Shown here: piece after piece, positions 25,724 through 34,999 of the stretch
Numbering within the stretch: the first letter of the stretch is position 1
Layout: the number at the start of each line of letters is the position of its first letter
DNA from: Caulobacter sp. BK020
Lineage (GTDB): Bacteria > Pseudomonadota > Alphaproteobacteria > Caulobacterales > Caulobacteraceae
Direction of reading: 5' to 3'
Assembly: GCF_004342605.1 (NCBI RefSeq)
Contig: NZ_SLZL01000023.1
Coordinates: 1-64,000 of the forward strand
Length of the DNA stretch: 64,000 bases
Program-made: the position numbers and the translations under genes
Notes under the pieces: model-generated
Told to the model about the DNA's origin: nothing
What the model saw: only the letters and a program-made list of their open reading frames with translations
The model's database searches: none

Positions 25724-26935
25724 ATGACCGAACACCCCGCGTCCCGGATCAAGAGCGGCCTCGTCGCCGTCGCGGTCTGCTGCCTTCTCGCGCTGTTCGA
25801 GGGGTTCGATCTCCAGGCCGCCGGCGTCGCCGCGCCACGCCTGGCGCCGGATCTTGGCCTGAAGCCCGAGGACCTCGGCTGGTTCTTCAGCATCAGCACC
25901 TTCGGCCTGATGGCCGGCGCCGCGATCGGCGGACGGCTGTCCGACCGCTTCGGTCGCAAGGCCACGCTGCTGGTGTCGGTGGCGGCGTTCGGCGTGCTGT
26001 CGATCGCCACGGGCCTGGCTCATGACCTGAAAAGCCTGCTGCTGGCCCGTTTTCTGACCGGAGTGGGCCTGGGCGGCGCCCTGCCCAACCTGATCGCCAT
26101 CGTGGCCGAGAGCGTTTCGCCCAGGCTGCGCGGGCGCGCCGTCGGTTTCCTCTATGCGGGCATGCCTTGCGGCGGCGCCGTGGCCAGCCTCGTGAGCCTG
26201 GCCGGGGCCCATCCCTCGGACTGGCGGATGATCTTCTTCGTCGGCGGCGTCGGACCGCTGCTGGCCCTCCTGCTGGCCCTGGCCCTGCTGCCCAATCCCC
26301 CCAGGGTCCAGGCCGCCACGATCGGCGGCCAGAAGTCGGGTTTCGTCGAAGCCCTTACCGGCGACAGCCGAGGCCTGACCACCCTGCTGCTATGGATCGC
26401 GTTCTTCCTGGCCCTGCTGATCATGTACCTGCTGCTCAGCTGGCTGCCGTCGCTGATGATCGGCCGAGGCCTGAGCCGTTCCGACGCCGGCCTCATACAG
26501 ATGGCCTTCAATCTGGCCGGCGCGGCTGGCAGCATCCTCACCGGCTGGCTGATGGATCACCGCCGTTGGCGCACTTTGACGATCCTGGGCGCGTTCGGCG
26601 CATCCGCGGCGGCCGTGATGACGGCGGCCGGCGCGCCGGCCTCGCTGGCGGTGTTCCTCGTGGTCGGCGCGGCGCTGGGCGCCACCGTGTCGGGCGTTCA
26701 GTCGGTGGTCTACGGCCTGGCGCCGGGCTTCTATCCCGCCCGCCTGCGCGGCACGGGCGTGGGCGCGGGCGTGGTCATGGGACGGCTCGGCTCGGCGGCC
26801 GGCCCGTTGCTGGCCGCCACCCTCATCGGCGCCGGCGGATCCTCCAACCAGGTGCTGCTGGCGCTGTTGCCGGTCATCGCCGTGGGCGGTCTGGTCAGCC
26901 TCTGGCTGGCGACACGCCCGCGTTCCGAGGACTGA
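25724..26935 (+). CDS. MFS aromatic-acid transporter (AAHS family, PcaK-like)
   Basis: This 403-residue, 12-helix major facilitator is probably the inner-membrane importer for 4-hydroxybenzoate, vanillate or protocatechuate. The family markers are LFEGFDLQAAGVAAPRL in helix 1, GGRLSDRFGRK in loop 2-3 and GVGLGGALPNLIAI in helix 4. It follows pcaL by 64 bases with AGGAG near its ATG and ends the pobA-pca operon. The exact substrate cannot be read from sequence. Confidence 0.9.
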   Translation: MTEHPASRIKSGLVAVAVCCLLALFEGFDLQAAGVAAPRLAPDLGLKPEDLGWFFSISTFGLMAGAAIGGRLSDRFGRKATLLVSVAAFGVLSIATGLAHDLKSLLLARFLTGVGLGGALPNLIAIVAESVSPRLRGRAVGFLYAGMPCGGAVASLVSLAGAHPSDWRMIFFVGGVGPLLALLLALALLPNPPRVQAATIGGQKSGFVEALTGDSRGLTTLLLWIAFFLALLIMYLLLSWLPSLMIGRGLSRSDAGLIQMAFNLAGAAGSILTGWLMDHRRWRTLTILGAFGASAAAVMTAAGAPASLAVFLVVGAALGATVSGVQSVVYGLAPGFYPARLRGTGVGAGVVMGRLGSAAGPLLAATLIGAGGSSNQVLLALLPVIAVGGLVSLWLATRPRSED

Positions 26936-26966
26936 CGCCCCGGTTCACACTGCTCTCGGCGCGAGA

Positions 26967-27431
26967 TCAAAGGGCGGCGATCCGCTCCAGAGCCGCCAGC
27001 ATCTGCGCCTTGTCGACCTTGCCGAGGGCGTCGAGGACCTTGCGGTCATGCTGGGCGTGCGCGGCCTTGGCCTTTTGAAGCAGCGCCTCCCCCGCGACCG
27101 TCAGCGACAGGGCGTAGGCGCGGCGATCTCCTGGAACAGGCCCCCGCCGCACCAGCCCGCGGGCCTCAAGCTGGTCGATGATCGTCACCAGGTTGGAACG
27201 CTGGACACGCAGCACCTCGCCGATGACCCGTTGCTGCAGGCCGGGCGTGGCTTCGATGACCAGCAGGACGGAAAGATCGGTGACGCGCAGGTCGAACGGC
27301 TTCAGCGCGGCCAGTAAATCCTTGAACACCGCCACCTGAGCCAAGCGCAGCAGGAATCCGACCGTGGTTTCCAGGCCGCCAAGCGAAACCTCTTCGCTGA
27401 TGGAGTCCTTGCGCTCCCTCGCCTCGATCAT
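26967..27431 (-). CDS. MarR-family transcriptional regulator
   Basis: This 154-residue MarR protein has recognition helix VIGEVLRVQRSNLVTIIDQLE, wing RRGPVPGDRRAYALSLT and a dimerisation tail. The ATG at 27431 gives the normal length and has a purine-rich GGGAAAGAG just upstream; the frame also opens from 27596. It is convergent with the transporter gene (31-base gap) and divergent from a TonB receptor. It may control that receptor. It could also control the pca operon, since MarR-type PcaV does so in Streptomyces. Both are inference. Confidence 0.85.
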   Translation of the reverse strand: MIEARERKDSISEEVSLGGLETTVGFLLRLAQVAVFKDLLAALKPFDLRVTDLSVLLVIEATPGLQQRVIGEVLRVQRSNLVTIIDQLEARGLVRRGPVPGDRRAYALSLTVAGEALLQKAKAAHAQHDRKVLDALGKVDKAQMLAALERIAAL

Positions 27432-27669
27432 CGGCTCTTTCCCGTCTTTTCCATTCTCGTACCACGTCGCGTGGATTCGCGGCGTGACCTCAGCTGTCGC
27501 CAGTGGCCGTCGCGCAACAACGTTCTTCGAATGGACGCGTGCCTGCTCGTCGCCCATTGCATCAGGCATACAATCATGATCTGAGATAGTTAGCACTCAT
27601 AACAAAATGCGCGTGCCGGCGGACACCTCGGGATCCGTCGGGAAAAATCGACGTATGAGGAGGAAACAG
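27432..27669. promoter_or_regulatory. Divergent promoter region between the MarR and TonB-receptor genes
   Basis: The AT-rich part (27555-27610) holds a TACAAT hexamer (27569-27574), the palindrome ATCATGAT, and an imperfect dyad GTTAGCACTCATAAC (27589-27603, GTTA/TAAC arms). These are plausible MarR operator or promoter parts, but none is strong. The receptor has an excellent ribosome site, AGGAGGAAAC, at 27657-27666. Confidence 0.35.
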
Positions 27670-29961
27670 ATGCCCAGGAATAAGAATGCTTCCGGCCGCC
27701 TGTGCGCCGGTGGTCTGCTGATCTGCGCCGCCGCCGGGGTCCAAGCGGTCGCGTCGCCCGCCTTCGCCCAGAACGCTGAAACGCCGGCCGTCCAGATTGA
27801 GGAAGTGGTCGTCACCGCCCGCCGCCGCGAGGAACGGCTGCAGGACACCCCCGTCGCCGTCACCGCCCTCGCCGGCGAGGCGCTGGAAAGTCGGGGCGTC
27901 GAGAGCGTCGACCAAATCGCCAAGTTCGCCCCCAGCATCCGCTTCGACGGCGCCGCGGCGCTGAGCGGCGGCAACTACAACGCCACCGTCTTCATCCGGG
28001 GCGTAGGCCAGAACGACTTCGCCATCTTTAGCGACCCTGGCGTGGGGGTTTATGTGGACGGCGTCTACTACGCCCGCTCGATCGGCGGCACGCTGGACGC
28101 CTTCGACGTCAGCCGCATCGAGGTGCTGCGTGGGCCGCAGGGCACGCTGTTCGGCAAGAACACCATCGGCGGCGCGGTCATCATCACCACCGACCAGCCC
28201 AAGGACGAGTTCGGCGGCAAGATCGAGGGCGTCACGGGCAGCTACGACCGGCTGGATGTCAAGGGTCACGTGGATATCCCGCTGAGCGAGAAGGTCGCGG
28301 TTCGGCTGTCGGCGGCCCGACTGACCCGCGACGGCTATGGCAAGCGCCTGCTGACCGGCGACGACCTGGGCGACCGCAACGCCACCGCCGCCCGCGCCCA
28401 GCTGCGATGGGAAGCCTCTGACGCGGTGACCGTCAGCCTGTCGGCCGACTACACGCGGGCGCGGGAACACTCCGCGCCGCAGAAGCTGCTGGTGATCGGC
28501 GCCGTCCCCGGCTTCGCAGTCGGGCCGTTCATGGCCAACTTCAACACCTATGTCGCGCCCGGTCTGGGGATCACCGCGCCGAACGGAGCCAAGACCCTGA
28601 ACACCTCGTTCCTGACCGACAGTCCGTTCACGACCTACGGCACGGGTCCCAATATCAATGACCTGGATCTCTGGGGAACGTCGGCGACGATCGACTGGGA
28701 TCTCGGCGGCGTCAGCTTCAAGAGCATAAGCGCCGTGCGTGGCCTGAAGGCGACCTTCGCCCGCGACGGCGACAACACCCCCTTCACCTTCCGCGAGACC
28801 TTCAATCACGACGTCCAAGCGCAATACAGCCAGGAATTCCAGCTGAGCGGCCTGTCCTTTGGCGACCGCCTGACCTGGGTGACAGGAGCCTACGTCTTCC
28901 GCGAGCGCGGCACCGATTCCGGCTACGCCAAGCTGGCGCTCGGCTTGGCGCCCGGAGCGTCGCCGCCGCCCTACAGCCCGTCGGCGGCGGTCTACACCAA
29001 GGTGACCAGCACCACCTACGCGCTGTTCGCCCAGGGCAGCCTGAGCCTGACCGACCGCCTCAGCGCCACGGTGGGCGCCCGCTACAATCGCGACGAGAAG
29101 GACTACGTGCTGGACCACCGCCGCATCCGCGACGGCGGCGTCATCGCTCAGGTGAGGCCAAGCGGATCCTGGAACTCGTTCACGCCCAAGATCGGCCTGG
29201 AGTTCAAGGCCACGCCCGACGTGCTGCTCTATGCTTCCGTCGGCAAGGGCTTCAAGAGCGGCGGCTTCAACGCCCGGCCGCTCAACGACGCCAGCGAGGT
29301 GACCGAATACCAGCCCGAGACCCTGCTGACCTATGAGGCCGGCGCCAAGACCGCCTGGCTGGACCGCCGCCTGATCCTCAACGTCGCCGGCTATTTCAGC
29401 GACTACCAGGACATCCAGGTGACGGTGAACCAGACGCCGCGCAACTTCGTGGCCAACGCCGCGGCGGGCGAGGTCAAGGGCGTCGAGGTCGAGCTGCAGG
29501 CCAAGCCGACCGCCCACTGGAGTTTCAACTTCGGCGGCGGCTACATGGACGCCAAATATACCGAGGTCGGCACGGGCCTCGCGGCGGGCCAGGTGCTGCC
29601 GATCACCCTGACCACTCACTTCGTCAAGGCGCCCAAGTGGACACTGAACGGCGGGATCGAGTACGGCGCCGACCTGCCGAACGGCGGTCGCGTGATCGTC
29701 CGCGGGGACTGGACGCACTACAGCACCGTCTACAACGACGTGGCCAACGATCCTGATCTGACCCAGCCCGCCTACGACCTATTCGGCGCACGGATCGCCT
29801 ATGCCTCGCCCGACAAGGTCTGGCAGGCGGCGCTGTTCGGCACGAACCTGTCGGACGAGCGCTACATGGTGTCGGGCAACGCCTCGAGCGGCTTTGGCCT
29901 GAAGGAGGCCAGCTTTGGCCGTCCCCGTGAGTGGGGGTTCAGCCTCAGTCGCAAGTTCTGA
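27670..29961 (+). CDS. TonB-dependent outer-membrane receptor
   Basis: This 763-residue receptor has a signal peptide ending near SPAFAQ, TonB-box region IEEVVVTARRREERLQ, plug motif GPQGTLFGKNTIGGAV, and a barrel ending SLSRKF. The ATG at 27670 is chosen because AGGAGGAAAC precedes it by 3 bases; an upstream in-frame start at 27607 lacks such a site. It follows the aromatic catabolic block and is divergent from a MarR gene, so an aromatic ligand is possible but unproven. Confidence 0.9.
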   Translation: MPRNKNASGRLCAGGLLICAAAGVQAVASPAFAQNAETPAVQIEEVVVTARRREERLQDTPVAVTALAGEALESRGVESVDQIAKFAPSIRFDGAAALSGGNYNATVFIRGVGQNDFAIFSDPGVGVYVDGVYYARSIGGTLDAFDVSRIEVLRGPQGTLFGKNTIGGAVIITTDQPKDEFGGKIEGVTGSYDRLDVKGHVDIPLSEKVAVRLSAARLTRDGYGKRLLTGDDLGDRNATAARAQLRWEASDAVTVSLSADYTRAREHSAPQKLLVIGAVPGFAVGPFMANFNTYVAPGLGITAPNGAKTLNTSFLTDSPFTTYGTGPNINDLDLWGTSATIDWDLGGVSFKSISAVRGLKATFARDGDNTPFTFRETFNHDVQAQYSQEFQLSGLSFGDRLTWVTGAYVFRERGTDSGYAKLALGLAPGASPPPYSPSAAVYTKVTSTTYALFAQGSLSLTDRLSATVGARYNRDEKDYVLDHRRIRDGGVIAQVRPSGSWNSFTPKIGLEFKATPDVLLYASVGKGFKSGGFNARPLNDASEVTEYQPETLLTYEAGAKTAWLDRRLILNVAGYFSDYQDIQVTVNQTPRNFVANAAAGEVKGVEVELQAKPTAHWSFNFGGGYMDAKYTEVGTGLAAGQVLPITLTTHFVKAPKWTLNGGIEYGADLPNGGRVIVRGDWTHYSTVYNDVANDPDLTQPAYDLFGARIAYASPDKVWQAALFGTNLSDERYMVSGNASSGFGLKEASFGRPREWGFSLSRKF

Positions 29962-30201
29962 TCCTCGTCCAACGCCCGACGGGCGAGACGAAACGTGGCG
30001 GCCCCGGGATGGATGAACTCCGCCCTGGGGCTTGCCGAGACGTTGGCGCCCTTGCTCGCGCGGCGTCCGGCGACGTCGAATAGGCGCCAGGCGCCGTTTG
30101 GCGGTGCGCCAAAAAGCAGGCCCGGCCGTGCGGGCTGGCGCTCCCGCCCCTGTCCGAGCGATTGCGCCCAAGCCCAAATCCCTTGACGCACGTGACTCAG
30201 G
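29962..30201. other. Convergent intergenic gap
   Basis: These 240 bases lie between the convergent TonB-receptor and amine-oxidase genes. A 5-base-pair hairpin CGCCC-GAC-GGGCG (29973-29985) lies just after the receptor stop but has no T-run. Other GC-rich dyads occur (GGCGCCAGGCGCC near 30081). No gene is convincing here. Confidence 0.3.
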
Positions 30202-31764
30202 TCAGGCCGCCGAGACCCGCGCCTGGATCAGCTTGATCGCCTCGTGCGCCGACAGCGCCGCGCCCTCCTGCCAGGCGTTGATATAGCTCATGTGCTCGCC
30301 GGCGAAGTAGAAGGCTCCGTCTGGCTTGCAAAGCTCGGCATAGTCAGTGGCGCGCTGCTCCTCCTTCCAACCGACAGCGACGCCCTCGCTGTAGGGCGTC
30401 TGCATCCACGACACGGTAAAGGGCTTGGTCAGTTCCTTGCCATGGCCGGGGTGGAACTTGTCGATCACCCGGCGCGAAATGGCGAACCGCTCCTCGAACG
30501 ACAGGGCGGCATATTTCGGCGGCGCGTCGGGGCCCGAGAAGCCGATCGAATAGGCCCCGACGAGGATCCCCGTCTTCTCGCCGATGCCGCCGCTGGGATA
30601 CCAGACCAGTTCGTTGGCTTCGTCGGTCCAGCCCAGGCCGCCGTACTGGAAGTCGTCCTGCTCCCAGAACCGCCGGCTCTCCCAGGCCACCTTGGTGCCG
30701 TGATGATATTCAGCCGCGGCGATCGCCTGCTTCACGCGCGGCGCGAAGTCAGAGGGGATCTTGGCCAGCACCGGCAGCGGGATGGTGCAGACGCAGAAAT
30801 CGGCTTCGAGGGTCTTGGGGCCGCTCGCATCGGTGTAGTCGATCTTCACGCCTTTTGAGGTCTTGCGCAGGGCCTTGACCACGGCCCCGAACCGCACGGC
30901 GGGCTTCACCTGTTCGTAGAGCGCGTAGGAAATCCGATCCATGCCGCCGACCGGCTGTAGCATGGTGGCCTGCATGTCGATGATCTCCTCGAAGATCAGG
31001 CTGGCGCCCCAGAACCGCGCCTTCATCATGTCGGTCATGCGCAGCGGGTCGCCGCCCTTGGGTGGATGGTCGTAGCCGCCCGGCGAGGCGCTGAAGCCCG
31101 CGCGGGTCGAGCCGCCATAGGCATTGCCCTTGCCGAGGTCGCCATAGGCCGAGAGATAGCCCAGCAGCTTCTGCTTATCGATCCCCGTCAATTCCTGATC
31201 CAGAGCGCCCTTGTCGACGGCCTTGGCCAGCAGTTCAGTAAAGGCGCCGCGCGTGTCGTTGACCGCCTGGCGCTCGGTGACCACCTGGCCAGCGAAGTCC
31301 AGCTTGGCCGAACGATTGGCGTTGACCATCACCTCCAGCGGCACGTTCAGCTCTTGGCAATAGCCAAGGACCGCGTGGTGCCACTGCGGGATACGGGCGG
31401 GGCCGGCGTTGAAATAGGCGTTCCTGCCCTCCGCCCAGTCGACGGTCTGGTCGGGTCGCCCGGTCTGGACGATCGTCGATCCGCCCCTCACGGACCAGGC
31501 GCGGCCGCCCGGACGGTCGCGGGCCTCCAGCACCGTCACCGCATAGCCCGCCTTGCGCAGCTCGTAGGCAGACACCAGGCCGGCGATCCCCGCGCCCAGG
31601 ATCGCCACCGACTTGCCCGCGCCGCCGCCCGCCGGCAGCTTCGGCGGACCGGCATAGGCCCGAGGCGCAGCCAGCAGGCCCATGCCCATCATGGTGGTGT
31701 AGAGGGCGCCGTAGCCGCCGGCCTTGCCCACGGAGGTCAGAAAGCGCCGTCGTGAAATACCCAT
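30202..31764 (-). CDS. Tat-exported flavin amine oxidase (monoamine/L-amino-acid oxidase-like)
   Basis: This 520-residue oxidase has a twin-arginine signal (ISRRRFLTS) and a hydrophobic stretch ending near AAPRAYAG, so it should act in the periplasm. The FAD Rossmann motif is VAILGAGIAGLVSAYELRKAG followed by EARDRPGGRAWS. The C-terminal FAD contact is AFYFAGEHMSYINAWQEGA. It would oxidise an amine or amino acid, releasing an aldehyde or keto acid, ammonia and H2O2. It lies 16 bases after the propeller-amidohydrolase gene, last in the operon. The start at 31764 begins the Tat signal and has GGGGAAGAG upstream. Confidence 0.9.
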   Translation of the reverse strand: MGISRRRFLTSVGKAGGYGALYTTMMGMGLLAAPRAYAGPPKLPAGGGAGKSVAILGAGIAGLVSAYELRKAGYAVTVLEARDRPGGRAWSVRGGSTIVQTGRPDQTVDWAEGRNAYFNAGPARIPQWHHAVLGYCQELNVPLEVMVNANRSAKLDFAGQVVTERQAVNDTRGAFTELLAKAVDKGALDQELTGIDKQKLLGYLSAYGDLGKGNAYGGSTRAGFSASPGGYDHPPKGGDPLRMTDMMKARFWGASLIFEEIIDMQATMLQPVGGMDRISYALYEQVKPAVRFGAVVKALRKTSKGVKIDYTDASGPKTLEADFCVCTIPLPVLAKIPSDFAPRVKQAIAAAEYHHGTKVAWESRRFWEQDDFQYGGLGWTDEANELVWYPSGGIGEKTGILVGAYSIGFSGPDAPPKYAALSFEERFAISRRVIDKFHPGHGKELTKPFTVSWMQTPYSEGVAVGWKEEQRATDYAELCKPDGAFYFAGEHMSYINAWQEGAALSAHEAIKLIQARVSAA

Positions 31765-31780
31765 CGTCTCTTCCCCCATA

Positions 31781-34700
31781 TTAGACTTGAAGGCTGAAGG
31801 TCGGCGTGAAGCCGCAGGCGCCGTCGCAGCAGGAAGCGCGAGCTTGGGCCAGGAAATCGGGTTCGTGCCACCAATATTCGGCCGGGACCTCGCAAACGAA
31901 ACGCCGACCGCGGTCGAGGGCGGCGTGCTGGGCATGGTCTGCGAACGGGTCGATCAGGTCGGCGACCGTGTGGACCTCGCCGTGCTTGATCACCTTGGCG
32001 ACCTTGGCCGCGTCCTCGATCCGGGCCAACGGGTCGCCGTCCACGACGATCAGGTCGGCGTAGTGGCCGGTGACGATCGCCCCGAGCGGTTCGTCCAGGT
32101 ACGCGCCCGAGGCGCTGGTGGCGGTGACAAGCGCCTCGTACGGCGTCATGCCGTAGCGAACCATGGCCCGCAGGTTCATGTGCAGGCTGACGGCGTTGAA
32201 GTCGATCGGCGAGTCCGTGCCGGTGACGATGCGGCCGCCCGCCCGGACAGTGCGCGCCACCTCGGCGACATTGCGGGCCAGCGAGGCCAGGATCGGCGCG
32301 CGGTCCATGGCCGCCATCTGCTTGGCGCGCTCCAGCAGCCGGGCATATTCCCACGGCGGATAGAGCGCCTTGATGCGCGGATCGTCGACCAGCGACCGGT
32401 CGTCGCCCAATAGCGCCGTCGAGGTGAATAGGGTCGGTGTCCGCGCCGCCTTGCTGGCCACGAAGGCGACGTTGACGTCCTGGTAGATGTTTCCCAGCGC
32501 GCTGACGGTGCGCGAATAGCCAGTGCGGCTGGTCGCGCCCAGATGCTCCATGCCGTCCATGCCCAGCCCAAGGGCCGGATAGTGATAGTGCGAGGTCAGC
32601 GGCAGACCCTTGGCGTGGGCCCAGGCGATGACCTCCTTTTGGCGCTCGCCCGACAGGCGGACATAGGTCTTGATCAGGTCGTATGAGAGCGCCTCGACCC
32701 GCTTCAGCTCCAGCGCCATCTGGCCGGGCTCGGTGACCGGCCGCATGAAGTTGTAGAAGATCCGCGACCCGTCGATCGCCTCGCCGGTGGCGTAGTAGCG
32801 CGGGCCGATCCGCTTTCCGGACTCGATCGCCTCCTGATCCTCAACGGTGTGATAGGCAGGGCCGCCCGGCGAGCGGGTCGTGGTCACCCCCAGAGACAGC
32901 CACAGCCGCCCTTCCCGGTCGCCATAGCCGTAGCCCTGCATCTGGCGATGGGTGTGCATGTCGATCAGGCCCGGCATCACCGTGCCGGCCGGCGCGTCGA
33001 CGATCTTCACGTCTGCCGTCACCTCGCCCTTGGGCGCGAGCCCGGCAATGCGACCGTCGGAGATCAGCACGTCGACGTTCTCACGAAGCGTCGGCGACTT
33101 GCCGTCCCACAGGCGAGCGGCGCGGACCACCATCCGCCCCTTGGGCCGGACATTGGCCCAGGTGAGGCCGTGCGGCACGGTCTTGGGCGCGCCGCCGGTC
33201 GTCGAGATCAGCTTCAGCTGGCCGGCGGAAAGATAGATCAAGCTCTTGCCGTCGCCGCTCCAGTTGACCGCGTCCGTGACCTCGTCATTCAATGCCTTGG
33301 GCGGGCCCAGCAGCTTGCCGGTCTCGTCCACGGGCGAGACGTGCAGGCGGCTGGCGAAGACATAGGCCAGGCTCTTGCCATCCGGCGACCAGACGGGACC
33401 GTCGTCACCGCGTGTGCCCAGCGAGCGATCGGGCGCGATCGGGGCGTAGGTCCCCTTCCCGCTGGCCACGTCGATGGTCAGGATCTCGCTCAGGCCCTCG
33501 CGGAAGCGGGCCGAGTAGGGCTTGAAGGCGGCGTAGGCGATGGTCTTGTCGCCCGGCCCCCAGCTCGGCTTGCCCGGTTCCCACAGGTCGCCATAGACGC
33601 GGTGGGTCTCGCCGGTCGCGGCGTCGGCGACGAACAGCCCGCCGTTCTGGCTGAGAAAGGCGATCGACTTGCCGTCCCGCGACCAGGCGCTGGACACCGC
33701 CGCCCCGTCGAAGTGCGTCAGTTGCTTACTGGCGCCGGTGGTCATGTCGCGCAGCCAGATGTCCAACGAACCGCCCTTGTCGGTTGAATAGGCCAGGATC
33801 TCGCCGTCCGGCGACCAGGCTGGATCGACCTTGCTGAAGCTGTCCTGGGTCAGCGCCTTGGCCGGTCCGCCGCCGATATCGAGCAGGTAGAGGTCGTTGA
33901 GCGCCCGGAACACCACTTGGCGGCCGTCGGGCGACAGGGCCGGACTGCCAATTCCAATCACCGGCCGGGTCTTGGCGGACAGGAAGTCTCGGCTCTTCTT
34001 GGTGTAGCGTGGGGTCAGCACCGGGACGGTGGCGGTGAACGCGATGGTCTTGGCTGGGCCGCCGGCTGCGCGGCGCTTGATCTGGCCGTCAGCAGTGTAC
34101 AGGAACTCATCCGAGCCCAGCCACGACGTCCGGAACGGGAAGACATCCTCGCCCTCGACCACCACGCCGGCGGCGTTGCGCAGCTCGGCCTTGCCGTTCT
34201 CGATGGCGGTGAAGACCACGTCCTGACCGTCCGGGGTGAAGGCTGGGCTGGCGACCGAGGCGGGGTTGAAGCGGTCGGCCGAGGCCTTGACCTTGGCCAC
34301 CGTCCGCCGCGCCCCGTCCAGGGCCTGGATGTCGATCCGGACCTTGTCGACCGTGAAGGCGAGGCTCTTGCCATCCGGCGCCCACGATGGCTCGAACTCG
34401 TCGCCGGGCCCCGCGCTGAAGGCGGTGATCGCACCGCTGGCGACGTCCAGCAGGTGGACGCCGTAGCGCCCGCCCCGGTCCGACGAGAAGGCGATCGTCT
34501 TGCCGTCCGGCGACCAGCGCGGCTCACGGCAGTCGAACACGCCCTTGGTCAGTTGCTTCAGGCCCGCCCCGTCCACACCGATGGTCCAGACGTGGAAGTT
34601 GCCGTCGCGGTAGGACTGGAAGGCCAGCGTCTTGCCGTCCGGCGACCAGTCCGGCTGGGCGATCTCGTAGATCTCGTCGGTCAGCCGCCTGGCCGGACCG

Positions 34701-34948
34701 CCGTCGATCGGGACCAGCCACAGCATGGCGTAGACGTCGAAGGCCACGGTCTTGCCGTCGGGCGAGACGGTGGCGCAGATGTTGGTGCCTTCTGTGGCCG
34801 TGACGCTCCGCGTGTCGGCGACCAGCGGCTGGTCGGCCGCCTTCGCACCCGGAGGCGTCAGCGCCACGACGCCCGAAGCGGCGATCGCCCCGCCGCCGAT
34901 CGAGAAAAGCCGGCGGCGGCTGACGCCGCGCTTGGAACTCTTGGTCAT
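31781..34948 (-). CDS. Tat-exported TolB-like beta-propeller fused to an amidohydrolase
   Basis: This 1055-residue two-domain protein has a Tat signal (VSRRRLFSIGGG). Residues about 45-590 carry repeated WSPDGKTLAF-type blades (at least eight SPDGK/APDGK motifs). Residues about 600-1000 form a metal-dependent amidohydrolase: metal-binding HTH in GLIDMHTHRQ, a candidate bridging Lys in IKTYVRL, His in TSHYHYP and MEHLG, and the acid in TGTDSPID. Such fusions are annotated as amidohydrolases or peptidases; the substrate is unknown. The last residues contain a cysteine cluster (SCCDGACG). It is 51 bases downstream of the STN-type TonB receptor and probably acts on its ligand in the periplasm. 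Confidence 0.88.
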   Translation of the reverse strand: MTKSSKRGVSRRRLFSIGGGAIAASGVVALTPPGAKAADQPLVADTRSVTATEGTNICATVSPDGKTVAFDVYAMLWLVPIDGGPARRLTDEIYEIAQPDWSPDGKTLAFQSYRDGNFHVWTIGVDGAGLKQLTKGVFDCREPRWSPDGKTIAFSSDRGGRYGVHLLDVASGAITAFSAGPGDEFEPSWAPDGKSLAFTVDKVRIDIQALDGARRTVAKVKASADRFNPASVASPAFTPDGQDVVFTAIENGKAELRNAAGVVVEGEDVFPFRTSWLGSDEFLYTADGQIKRRAAGGPAKTIAFTATVPVLTPRYTKKSRDFLSAKTRPVIGIGSPALSPDGRQVVFRALNDLYLLDIGGGPAKALTQDSFSKVDPAWSPDGEILAYSTDKGGSLDIWLRDMTTGASKQLTHFDGAAVSSAWSRDGKSIAFLSQNGGLFVADAATGETHRVYGDLWEPGKPSWGPGDKTIAYAAFKPYSARFREGLSEILTIDVASGKGTYAPIAPDRSLGTRGDDGPVWSPDGKSLAYVFASRLHVSPVDETGKLLGPPKALNDEVTDAVNWSGDGKSLIYLSAGQLKLISTTGGAPKTVPHGLTWANVRPKGRMVVRAARLWDGKSPTLRENVDVLISDGRIAGLAPKGEVTADVKIVDAPAGTVMPGLIDMHTHRQMQGYGYGDREGRLWLSLGVTTTRSPGGPAYHTVEDQEAIESGKRIGPRYYATGEAIDGSRIFYNFMRPVTEPGQMALELKRVEALSYDLIKTYVRLSGERQKEVIAWAHAKGLPLTSHYHYPALGLGMDGMEHLGATSRTGYSRTVSALGNIYQDVNVAFVASKAARTPTLFTSTALLGDDRSLVDDPRIKALYPPWEYARLLERAKQMAAMDRAPILASLARNVAEVARTVRAGGRIVTGTDSPIDFNAVSLHMNLRAMVRYGMTPYEALVTATSASGAYLDEPLGAIVTGHYADLIVVDGDPLARIEDAAKVAKVIKHGEVHTVADLIDPFADHAQHAALDRGRRFVCEVPAEYWWHEPDFLAQARASCCDGACGFTPTFSLQV

Positions 34949-34999
34949 CGTGAACTCCGAGAGGACCGGCCCGGACCTGCGCCCGGACCGGCGGCAAGC

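Noticed and set aside
27574..29718. 714-codon minus-strand frame
   Set aside because: Antisense to the TonB receptor at 27670-29961, which has signal peptide, plug and barrel features.
29973..29985. Hairpin CGCCC-GAC-GGGCG as terminator of the receptor gene
   Set aside because: Only 5 base pairs with no T-run; too weak to call a terminator.
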